Positions 17,083 to 24,643 of a DNA stretch of 30,081 bases are shown here, piece by piece. Position numbers and translations under genes: made by a program. Origin of the DNA: Bacteroidales bacterium UBA1725 (GTDB lineage Bacteria; Bacteroidota; Bacteroidia; Bacteroidales; UBA932); assembly GCA_002315815.1 (NCBI GenBank), contig DCIN01000063.1, positions 1 to 30,081 of the forward strand. Reading direction: 5' to 3'. How positions within the stretch are numbered: the first letter of the stretch is position 1; each line of letters opens with the position of its first letter. A model generated the notes under the pieces. It had not been told where the DNA came from. It was given only the letters and a program-made list of their open reading frames with translations, and did not search any database.

Positions 17083-19050
17083 TTATTGCGCATTGTAGAA
17101 ATCGTCGATGGATTTCATATTTTCATTTGTTTTACCATCCTTGTCAAACAGATTTCCCCATTGAGGAGTCGTCGCTTCCCATATAAATGTCCCGATACCC
17201 AAGTTCCCCGGCACGGCCTTGACTATCTCGTTGACTTCCTTTCTGTAATCCTGATATTCAACAACCATAACCGGTTTACCGTATCTGGCTGCAAGGTCAT
17301 TGAGATTTGACTTGAGATCGTCAAGAGTGCCGTGCCATCTTGGATAGTATGATTCACCTATCACGTCAAACTTGACATCTCTGGCAATCATTTTGTCGAA
17401 GAACCGGACTGATTCGTCATTCTGTCCGCCACAGGCGATGTGAATCATTATCTTGATGGAAGGATCCGCTGCCCGGACTCCTGCGCTTGCACAACGAATC
17501 ATCACGGCGAATGATTCATATTTTCCATCTTCTATCTTTCCCTGAGGCCAAACCATTCCGTGGTTCACTTCGTTTCCTATCTGAACCATATCCGGTTTCA
17601 CTCCTTCCTGGATGAAGCGCTTGATGACAGAATTCGAATAGTTGTATATCTGCCCTTCAAGACCGGAACCCGATTGGGCCCACGAAGCCGGCTTGAACTG
17701 CTTCGCCGGATCGGCCCAGGTGTCGGAGTAATGGAAGTCGAGAAGAAAATTCATCCCGGCCGCCTTGATGCGCTTTGCAAAGGCAAGTGTTTGTTCGAGT
17801 CCGCAATAGCCTTCCGGAGAATAACCGTTCTTCGCAGTAGGATCGACAAAGAGACGAAGTCTTACCCAATTGAAATGATGGTCTTTAAGTATTTCAAGAA
17901 CATCTTTTTCAACGCCGTTGTCCGAGAACTTTACACCCCTGTCTTCCTGCGCGGGAACCCAGCTGATATCTGCTCCGATGCAGAATTCGTTGAATGCCAC
18001 CTTGCTTTCAAATGGTGCAAGATAAAGAGGCGCTTTTTTGGGGTCTGCATACTGGTCTCTTATGCCGGAATATATTGCCATAATGTTCCTGTCGGCCCTG
18101 CCGTTATTGGGGAATAGCGATCTGGTAGGAGCCCAGGCCATTGTACCATATCCGAGTCCGTTCGGAGTAGACTTGACTATATCGTTGATAATCTTGATGT
18201 TATTCGCATTGGCACCATACTCGCAAATATTAACTGGCTTACCGTATCTTTTGGTCAAGTCATAAATGTTTGCTTTCATATCATTGTAGGTCTCGTGCCA
18301 CTGCTCGTAATATGAAAGACCGATGATGTCAAACTCAGCACCGTACTTTACCATATGGTCGAGGAAATCCCGGCAGAGGGTGTTTTCTCCACCAAGAGCA
18401 AGGTGAACCTGCAGTTTTGCATCGGGAAGTATCTCGCGGACAGCTTTCTGTCCGGCCACATAAAGACCCATACAGGCGGCCCAGTTTTCTTCAGTGGCAT
18501 CATCCATCACCTTTCCTTCCGGCCAGACAAGACCGTGACTGATTTCATTGCCTATCTGTACGATTCCCGGCGCAGCTTCGGCTTTTTTGAGCTGAGTGAG
18601 AACATCCTTTGTGTACTCATACATCTTTTTTTCAAGAGCCTTGCCTGTAAGCCCCTCCCATTTGGACGGCTTGTACTGTTTGTCCGGATCAGCCCAGGTA
18701 TCACTGTAATGGAAATCGAGGGCGAACTCCATCCCGGCATCCTTGATGCGTTTGGCAAATTCAATGGTCTTTTCTGTTCCGCAGAAACCTTCCCGGGAAT
18801 AACCGTTCGGCGCTTCCGGATTGACGAATATTCTCAGACGGATTACATTGAATCCATATTTTGCCATTATCTTGAGAGGATCTCCGGGGGTGCCGTCTGT
18901 ATCATAATATACAGTACCTCTTGCCTCTGCGGCCGGTATTTCTGACACGTCAGCGCCTATGCAATAGAAAGGTGCATCCTGGGCCATAACGTTCAATCCG
19001 AACAGAATGGAAGCTGCTATTGCCGCTGAATAAACAAAAACTTTACCCAT
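17083..19050 (-). CDS. Double-domain endo-beta-1,4-galactanase (GH53-GH53)
   Basis: A 655-aa protein containing two complete GH53 barrels behind one type I signal peptide (cleavage after VMA, residue 23). Domain 1 spans about 27-345 and domain 2 about 353-655. Each has its own start (FYCIGADVSE / FCIGADISWV), the core LDFHYSDTWADP (111-122 and 437-448), acid/base Glu in VQIGNE (Glu169, Glu494) and nucleophile Glu (Glu277 in NICEYG, Glu598 in MVVEYQ). The distances between the two catalytic Glu, 108 and 104 residues, fit the family. The halves are offset by about 325 residues and still similar at DNA level, for example 17708-17742 with 18686-18720, so this is a tandem duplication. Both sites look active. 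It starts 7 bp after the upstream GH2 gene and precedes susC. There is no lipobox, so a periplasmic place is predicted. Confidence 0.95.
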   Translation of the reverse strand: MGKVFVYSAAIAASILFGLNVMAQDAPFYCIGADVSEIPAAEARGTVYYDTDGTPGDPLKIMAKYGFNVIRLRIFVNPEAPNGYSREGFCGTEKTIEFAKRIKDAGMEFALDFHYSDTWADPDKQYKPSKWEGLTGKALEKKMYEYTKDVLTQLKKAEAAPGIVQIGNEISHGLVWPEGKVMDDATEENWAACMGLYVAGQKAVREILPDAKLQVHLALGGENTLCRDFLDHMVKYGAEFDIIGLSYYEQWHETYNDMKANIYDLTKRYGKPVNICEYGANANNIKIINDIVKSTPNGLGYGTMAWAPTRSLFPNNGRADRNIMAIYSGIRDQYADPKKAPLYLAPFESKVAFNEFCIGADISWVPAQEDRGVKFSDNGVEKDVLEILKDHHFNWVRLRLFVDPTAKNGYSPEGYCGLEQTLAFAKRIKAAGMNFLLDFHYSDTWADPAKQFKPASWAQSGSGLEGQIYNYSNSVIKRFIQEGVKPDMVQIGNEVNHGMVWPQGKIEDGKYESFAVMIRCASAGVRAADPSIKIMIHIACGGQNDESVRFFDKMIARDVKFDVIGESYYPRWHGTLDDLKSNLNDLAARYGKPVMVVEYQDYRKEVNEIVKAVPGNLGIGTFIWEATTPQWGNLFDKDGKTNENMKSIDDFYNAQ

Positions 19051-19057
19051 AATGCCG

Positions 19058-21571
19058 TTATTTTGCTTTGAATGATACCGATGCGGTTGGAAGTCCTTCA
19101 GCTGCAGCTTCTACTGTGACATCGCCTGCCTTGTCGGCTGCTACTATACAAAGACACATTCCGCAGTATGCCTTTCTTTCCGATGCTTTCGTAGAACTGA
19201 GGTCTGACATATTCCCGCTTTCAACGCCTATTATCTTTGCACCTTTCACGTTGAATTTGACAAGGTTATCTGCATAAGGACAGAGATTGCCATCTTTATC
19301 AAGCACTTCTACCGTGATATGGGCACAGTCGTCCGGAACGGCTTTGAAGCTTTCTCTGTCAACTGTCACTTTGAGCTGTGCCGGATCGCCTGCCGTACGG
19401 ATGATTTCTTCGTATTTCACTCCGTTCTTATAACCTACCGCCTTGATTTCTCCCGGCTGATATTCGACGTCCCAGATAAGGTGAAGGTCAGCGGTTGTGG
19501 CATAAGTCTTTCCAGGGGCATACTGTGCCCAGCTGATGTCCACACCACGGCGAGGGTATTCGGTTGCCTTCGTTCCATATGATTTTCCGTTTACAAAGAG
19601 TTCAACGGTCTCCATATTCGTATAGCATCCAACCTGCATTATTTTACCCTCGTTTCCTCTCCAGTTCCAGTGCGGGAGAAGATGCAGTACGGGCTCTTTG
19701 GTCCAAAGGCTCTTGAAGAAATAGTATCCGTCTTTCTTGAAGCCGCAATTGTCAAGATAACCTGAGCCTGCACCTCTTGATGGCCAGAATGTCTCACCAT
19801 AATAGTCTATGCCGGTCCACATAAAATCACCTATGACATAGTCATAAGCTTCAGTAAACACCCAGCGTCTCTCTACGTCGATAACACCGCTGCCTATGAT
19901 ACTGCTCGCCCTGCGGGCACCGCCGCCCATCATTCTGCCTCCCGTCATCCGGCCGCCCATAGGATTTGCTGCTGCCTTGGAAGGATCGAAATTCTCAGGA
20001 GTGAAACCAGGTATGTTGTAGTTTCCTCTTGATCCGCTGTTTCCGCCGGTCTCTGTCCCGACAACCCTTCTGTTGGGAAAGTCCTTCTTGTCAATGGCAT
20101 ACATAAGTTCTTTTCTCTCTCTCCAGCGGTCGGGGTAATTGTATCCTACGATATCGTTTTCGAAAGCGGCAAGAAATTCTGGTGTAGCAGGTGTGTTTGA
20201 TGCGATTTCATCATTGCCTGAAGTGACAAGTCTGGTAGGGTCAAGTTTGTGGCAGATTGCTATGAGTTCTCTTGCAATCCCGGGGCCAGCGGCAGTAAAC
20301 TGATCCTTGATTTCATTTCCGACACTCCACATTACAACTGAAGGGTGATTGCGGTCACGCTCGACCATTGCGCGAAGGTCTTTCTCGTGCCATTCCTTGA
20401 AATAGATGGAGTAGTCCATTGTGTTCTTGGGAGTTACCCACTGGTCGAATGCCTCGTCCATCACGAGCATGCCCAGACGGTCGCAAATGTCAAGGAATTC
20501 CGGAGCAGGAGGATTATGTGCAGTACGGATTGCATTGCATCCGCCGCTCTTGAGGATTTCTATTCTTCTTTCCCATACTCTTTCCGGGACAGCAGCACCC
20601 ACGGCCCCTCCGTCGTGATGTACATTCACACCATACATTTTGATATGCTTTCCATTCAGGAAAAAACCCTTGTCGATATTGTACTCGATAGTTCTGATGC
20701 CCAAAGTGTTCTCGACGCTGTCAATTACTTTTCCGTTCACTGAAATAGTGGAAACAAGCTTGTATAGGTATGGGGTATCCAGATTCCACAGAACTGGATT
20801 CTCAACGATTACTTTTTGAACTACCGGAGTGTCAGCGCCACCGAGAATGTCAACTGAGCATTCTGTCGTTGCAACTTCTTTTCCTTCAGCATCAACGACA
20901 GTCTGACGGACTCTGGCTGACATACCGTTCATAGTGCCGTTGATGATTTTTGATTCAACTGCTATTGTGGCTTTGCCGTCATTCACCGACTCGGTGTAGT
21001 TGAACACGCCCCATTTCTCAAAATATGTCTTTGCCGTCTCAATCAGCCGGACGTGACGATATATGCCTGAACCTGAATACCATCTTGAATTCACTTGTCC
21101 TGAATTGTCCACCTTGACTGCAATTACATTCTTACCGCTTCTCAGAAATGGTGAAAGGTCGTAAGAGAAACTGCTGTATCCGTAAGGCCAGTTGCCAACT
21201 TGCTTTCCGTTGACCCAAACGGTACTGTTCATATATACACCGTCAAACTCGATTGTGTATCTTTTGTCTTTGCTGAAGTCATCAACGTTGAATGACTTGC
21301 GATACCAACCTGTTCCCATAGGAAAATAACCTACACTACCACTGGAGTTTTCCTGCCGGTTCTCTCCCTCTATGCTCCAGTCGTGCGGAAGATTCAATTG
21401 TCTCCAGGAAGCATCATTGAATTTTTCAGCTTGGGCACCCTTGATGTCAGCCTGAATGAATTTCCAGCCGGCATCGAAATTCGTAACCTTTCTGCCGGCA
21501 TCTTCTGCGGACAGGCTGGGCGAAACGAAACCGAGCAACATTGTTGAAAGTAATAACGCGATTGTTCTCAT
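19058..21571 (-). CDS. Beta-galactosidase, GH2 (first gene of galactan operon)
   Basis: An 837-aa GH2 enzyme, first gene of the reverse operon and divergent from the regulator. It has a type I signal peptide (cleavage near SLS-AED, residue 21), a jelly-roll domain (about 28-180, LPHDWSIEGE, MGTGWYRKSF, RWYSGSGIYRHVRL), an Ig-like domain (about 185-295), the TIM barrel (from about 300, FFLNGKHIKMYGVNVHHDGG) with acid/base Glu420 in MWSVGNE and nucleophile Glu507 in VVGTETGG, and C-terminal beta domains (from about 625). Beta-galactosidase is the likely activity because of the GH53 genes around it. Odd: shortly after the nucleophile, residues about 537-553 form a Gly/Met/Arg-rich stretch (PMGGRMTGGRMMGGG), unlike the rest. 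The C-terminal domain is Cys-rich (YCGMCLC). It is only modestly similar to the other GH2 of the operon. Confidence 0.93.
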   Translation of the reverse strand: MRTIALLLSTMLLGFVSPSLSAEDAGRKVTNFDAGWKFIQADIKGAQAEKFNDASWRQLNLPHDWSIEGENRQENSSGSVGYFPMGTGWYRKSFNVDDFSKDKRYTIEFDGVYMNSTVWVNGKQVGNWPYGYSSFSYDLSPFLRSGKNVIAVKVDNSGQVNSRWYSGSGIYRHVRLIETAKTYFEKWGVFNYTESVNDGKATIAVESKIINGTMNGMSARVRQTVVDAEGKEVATTECSVDILGGADTPVVQKVIVENPVLWNLDTPYLYKLVSTISVNGKVIDSVENTLGIRTIEYNIDKGFFLNGKHIKMYGVNVHHDGGAVGAAVPERVWERRIEILKSGGCNAIRTAHNPPAPEFLDICDRLGMLVMDEAFDQWVTPKNTMDYSIYFKEWHEKDLRAMVERDRNHPSVVMWSVGNEIKDQFTAAGPGIARELIAICHKLDPTRLVTSGNDEIASNTPATPEFLAAFENDIVGYNYPDRWRERKELMYAIDKKDFPNRRVVGTETGGNSGSRGNYNIPGFTPENFDPSKAAANPMGGRMTGGRMMGGGARRASSIIGSGVIDVERRWVFTEAYDYVIGDFMWTGIDYYGETFWPSRGAGSGYLDNCGFKKDGYYFFKSLWTKEPVLHLLPHWNWRGNEGKIMQVGCYTNMETVELFVNGKSYGTKATEYPRRGVDISWAQYAPGKTYATTADLHLIWDVEYQPGEIKAVGYKNGVKYEEIIRTAGDPAQLKVTVDRESFKAVPDDCAHITVEVLDKDGNLCPYADNLVKFNVKGAKIIGVESGNMSDLSSTKASERKAYCGMCLCIVAADKAGDVTVEAAAEGLPTASVSFKAK

Positions 21572-21621
21572 CTCCGATTGTTAATAGTTTTAATAATTCA
21601 TTATGCTATTTAATAATATTT

Positions 21622-21629
21622 TATCTTTG
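21622..21629 (+). promoter_or_regulatory. -7 element of the regulator gene promoter
   Basis: TATCTTTG matches the Bacteroidetes -7 consensus TAnnTTTG exactly. Transcription would start near 21633, which rules out the upstream ATG at 21603 and leaves a leader of about 45 bases before the ATG at 21678. No convincing -33 element is seen 19-21 bp upstream, as expected for a weak or activated promoter. Confidence 0.55.
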
Positions 21630-21630
21630 T

Positions 21631-21638
21631 CAAAAATA
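21631..21638 (-). promoter_or_regulatory. -7 element of the galactan operon promoter
   Basis: On the reverse strand this reads TATTTTTG, an exact match to TAnnTTTG. Transcription would start near 21627 and run left into the GH2 gene with a leader of about 55 bases. A -33 TTTG is missing at the right distance (the nearest, at 21668-21665, is 26 bp away and lies inside a direct repeat), which fits a promoter that needs an activator. Confidence 0.5.
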
Positions 21639-21658
21639 ATCACGCAAAATTTAGATAA

Positions 21659-21689
21659 GGTGGACAAAATAATCAATATGGTGGACAAA
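21659..21689. promoter_or_regulatory. 10-bp direct repeat at 21-bp spacing, candidate AraC-type operator
   Basis: GGTGGACAAA occurs at 21659-21668 and again, identically, at 21680-21689. The 21-bp step equals two turns of the helix, as between the AraC I1 and I2 half-sites, so one dimer of an AraC-type protein could touch both on the same face. The repeat covers about -32 to -62 relative to the predicted start of the galactan operon transcript and lies in the leader and first codons of the regulator gene. A related TGGACAA also occurs in the promoter of the first susC (1939-1945). Confidence 0.5.
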
Positions 21690-24617
21690 TTCCAAACACG
21701 GATATTCTTTATTGCTTTTATTCTTTTATTCTATTTTTCCTCATTTCCCGCATCCGCCAGCATCATCCTTCCTGACAAATACATATCCCGACAACTATCG
21801 ACATCTCAGAATCTTCCATACAATTATGTCGATGATATCTATGTTGACAGAACCGGATTTGTCTGGCTCAGTCTTTATGGTGGAGGACTTTCTATGTACA
21901 ACGGTTCATTTTTCACCTCCTTTTCCACAGAGTCAAGTCAGAAAATCAGCAGCAACTTTGTAACTAAAGCCCAAGAGGATGCTTTCGGAAGACTTTGGGC
22001 CAGTTCCTCTGCCGGGATCAGTCTCATTGACATCAGGACCATGACAGTACTTCCTGTCCCACAAGTAATTGACAGTCTTGTAAGCAATAGATTCTGCAAC
22101 TATATCGCAATTGATACTCAAGATTGTCTGTGGTTTGAGGCAGGAGGATCTCTGTATAGATGCAGTTTTACAAGTCAGGGAGACATCGATTCACTCAACT
22201 CCATCTGTCTGAAGGGTTCGGCACAGGATGACAATAATCTGTATCTTGTTTTCAAAGATCTGGACTGTGACGGAAGCGTTTATGTCACTGCTGAAGGGAA
22301 ATTGACAAAAGTAGTTTATGATGATTCCAAAAAAGCGTTAAAAAGGATAACTGTCTCAGATTCGATGATCTTCGGTCCTGATGCCAGAGTTCTTGATTTG
22401 ATTAAGAAAGAGAATGAAATTTGGATAGCAAGCGGCAACGGCCTATTCAGATTCGATTCCAACACGGGGGACTGGAGGTTATACAGAAACGATGCTTCGG
22501 ACGAAAAAAGTCTTTCCCACAACAAGGTTACTGCCTTATGTCTTACTAATGACAACACTCTGCTGGCCGGCACACTGAACGGACTTAACGTCTATAATCC
22601 TCTTGAAGACAATTTCGACATCTATAACTCAGAGTATGATGATTATGGCAACAAAGTTCTTTTCAACAACTTCATCAACTGCATTCATCAGATTGGCGAT
22701 GATATCTGGATAGGGACAGAAATAGAGGGGGTGACAGTGCTGTCAAAAAAAGGAATGAACATAACCAATATCCAACATAAGCCAAATGACCCCTATTCAT
22801 TTCCCAACAATCCTGTCAAAACCCTCTACTATGACAGGTCCGGCAAGTTGTGGCTATGTACCGTCGAAGGCGGTATATCCGTTCAGAAAAAAGGCAGAAA
22901 CTCTTTTGTCACTTATTCCGGACAGAATTCCAATCTTCCGACAAACGATATAACAACATTCGAGCAGGACAACAGCGATACTGTTTGGGCAGGAACCTGG
23001 GGTGAGGGCGTATGCCTGATAAACGTCACGGGAGAGCACCTTCAAGTTCATCTGGTTGACGATGTTAATGATGGAAGATTTGCAAAGTATATCAATTACC
23101 TGAAATTCGATTCCATCAACAATTATATGTGGATTGCCTCTCTTGATGGTCTTGCCTGCTATGATATAACTCACGGCAAGTATCTGGATTCTCCTGTTCT
23201 TGATGATATCAAGGAATGTAATGATCTCTTCATCGATTCCCAAAACAATCTTTGGGTCGGACATCAGCACGGAATCAGAAAGGTGCATTTGCATTCTATG
23301 CAATATGCCGACTATTCCGGTTTGTCCGGTGTCGTTTCCATCACTGAAAAAAATGACGGCACAATCCTCGCCGGAACTGTACGGAACGGTCTGTTTCATC
23401 TGTCTGCCGATAATGTTTTTGAACACGTCGAAATCTATTTGCCGACAAACAGAATTCTGAATGTAGTGCCGGCCGGCTCAAGTATCTGGGTGTTTTGTGC
23501 CCGAGGCATAGTAAGAATCAAAGATGATTTTTCCACACAAAGTTTATCCTATTCGGACGGTATTCCTTTTTTCCCTTCACACAAAAACGCAATATGCAAG
23601 TCAGCTGACGGCAATATCTGCATAGGACACCAGAAAGGATTCTCCGTCATCCATCAATTGAACGGAGAAAAGACAATACATCCATCCAGGATTATGCTGT
23701 TTCAAGTCTCCTGTTCAGGAAAAAACAGGTATGCCTTCAATGAAACTGAGATAGATGTCCACGAAAGAGACAAAAACATCAACCTTTGCTTTTGTGATTT
23801 AACCTACGAGCTGACAAATTATGCCACATATAAATATAAGTTCATCGGTACAAAAAATGAAGATTGGCAGAACATCAACGCTACTGACAAGACTATCAGG
23901 CTTACCAGTCTCAAAAAAGGAAAGTATCCTCTGCAAATAATCAAGGCAGATGCAAACGGACACGAGCTGTGCCATCTTGACCTTTTGCTGCGAGTCAAAC
24001 CCTTCTTTTATAAAACAGTATATTTTTACATTATCCTCTTTGGAGTCTTAGCATTGTTGTTTATGACCGAGTTTCACTTGAGAACCAAACGCTTGCGTCA
24101 AAGACAGACTGAACTTGAAGAGGAGATTCAAAAGCACATCGGACTTCTTTCCAAACAAAAAATCGAGCTTGAAGAAAAGACAACAGAATTGTATCATCAG
24201 AATCAACTGCTTGCGAAGCAAAACGAAGAACTGGCAAGCCAGAAGATTCTCATCCAATACGATGTGACACACGTCAACGAATCATCCGACAATAATTTCC
24301 GGACAAAGCTCATCGATACTGTAATGCAACTGTACAAGAACCCCAATCTTGACTCCGAAATGTTCTGCGAAGCTATGAATACCAGCAAAAGCGTATTGAA
24401 CAACAAAGTCAAGGAGGTCACTGGAATGCCTTTGGGAAGATTCATCCGTGTATTCAGACTTTCTGTTGCCAAAGAAATACTTACACACAACACGGATGAA
24501 TCCAAGAATATCGCAGATGTCGCTTACGAAGTTGGCTTCAATGACCCTAAATACTTTACAAGGTGTTTTTCGAATGAATATGGTTTTCCCCCTTCTGAAT
24601 CAAAGATAAGAGGATAA
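21678..24617 (+). CDS. Membrane-bound AraC-type regulator with propeller sensor, lacking kinase and receiver domains
   Basis: A sensor-regulator of the hybrid two-component (HTCS) lineage that controls PULs in Bacteroidota. With the start at 21678 it has 979 aa: an N-terminal signal or membrane segment (about 8-28), about 620 residues of repeated propeller blades (units such as DRTGFVWLSLYGGGLSMYN and DRSGKLWLCTVEGGISVQ, the Reg_prop type), a Y_Y_Y domain (about 715-772, YKYKFIGTKNEDWQ), a transmembrane helix (about 780-798), a charged coiled coil (about 801-860), and an AraC-type helix-turn-helix (about 875-979, IADVAYEVGFNDPKYFTRCFSNEYGFPPSE). A classical HTCS has HisKA, HATPase and receiver domains between membrane helix and HTH and is about 1300-1400 aa. 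Here they are absent, with no His-phosphorylation motif or receiver Asp. The start at 21603 lies upstream of the predicted transcript start. The gene is visibly more AT-rich than its neighbours. It is divergent from the galactan operon, its likely target. Confidence 0.9.
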   Translation: MVDKFQTRIFFIAFILLFYFSSFPASASIILPDKYISRQLSTSQNLPYNYVDDIYVDRTGFVWLSLYGGGLSMYNGSFFTSFSTESSQKISSNFVTKAQEDAFGRLWASSSAGISLIDIRTMTVLPVPQVIDSLVSNRFCNYIAIDTQDCLWFEAGGSLYRCSFTSQGDIDSLNSICLKGSAQDDNNLYLVFKDLDCDGSVYVTAEGKLTKVVYDDSKKALKRITVSDSMIFGPDARVLDLIKKENEIWIASGNGLFRFDSNTGDWRLYRNDASDEKSLSHNKVTALCLTNDNTLLAGTLNGLNVYNPLEDNFDIYNSEYDDYGNKVLFNNFINCIHQIGDDIWIGTEIEGVTVLSKKGMNITNIQHKPNDPYSFPNNPVKTLYYDRSGKLWLCTVEGGISVQKKGRNSFVTYSGQNSNLPTNDITTFEQDNSDTVWAGTWGEGVCLINVTGEHLQVHLVDDVNDGRFAKYINYLKFDSINNYMWIASLDGLACYDITHGKYLDSPVLDDIKECNDLFIDSQNNLWVGHQHGIRKVHLHSMQYADYSGLSGVVSITEKNDGTILAGTVRNGLFHLSADNVFEHVEIYLPTNRILNVVPAGSSIWVFCARGIVRIKDDFSTQSLSYSDGIPFFPSHKNAICKSADGNICIGHQKGFSVIHQLNGEKTIHPSRIMLFQVSCSGKNRYAFNETEIDVHERDKNINLCFCDLTYELTNYATYKYKFIGTKNEDWQNINATDKTIRLTSLKKGKYPLQIIKADANGHELCHLDLLLRVKPFFYKTVYFYIILFGVLALLFMTEFHLRTKRLRQRQTELEEEIQKHIGLLSKQKIELEEKTTELYHQNQLLAKQNEELASQKILIQYDVTHVNESSDNNFRTKLIDTVMQLYKNPNLDSEMFCEAMNTSKSVLNNKVKEVTGMPLGRFIRVFRLSVAKEILTHNTDESKNIADVAYEVGFNDPKYFTRCFSNEYGFPPSESKIRG

Positions 24618-24622
24618 TCTTT
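24602..24622 (+). terminator. Weak AT-rich hairpin at the regulator stop codon
   Basis: AAAGAT and ATCTTT form a 6-bp stem around a 9-base loop that includes most of the stop codon. The 26 bp to the convergent GH31 gene hold no stronger structure, so the two convergent transcripts may be poorly separated. The role as terminator is weakly supported. Confidence 0.25.
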
Positions 24623-24643
24623 ACATTCTTATATTATGAACAT

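Noticed and set aside
17083..19050. Assembly or frameshift artefact producing a false double GH53
   Set aside because: The two halves differ throughout at protein and DNA level and the frame is continuous with a normal linker, so a true duplication is more likely.
21603..21677. Regulator starting at ATG 21603
   Set aside because: The predicted -7 element (21622-21629) lies inside this stretch, and the normal membrane or signal segment begins just after ATG 21678.
22854..23426. Open frame of 190 codons on the - strand
   Set aside because: It is antisense to the propeller part of the regulator; the + strand blades are clear.
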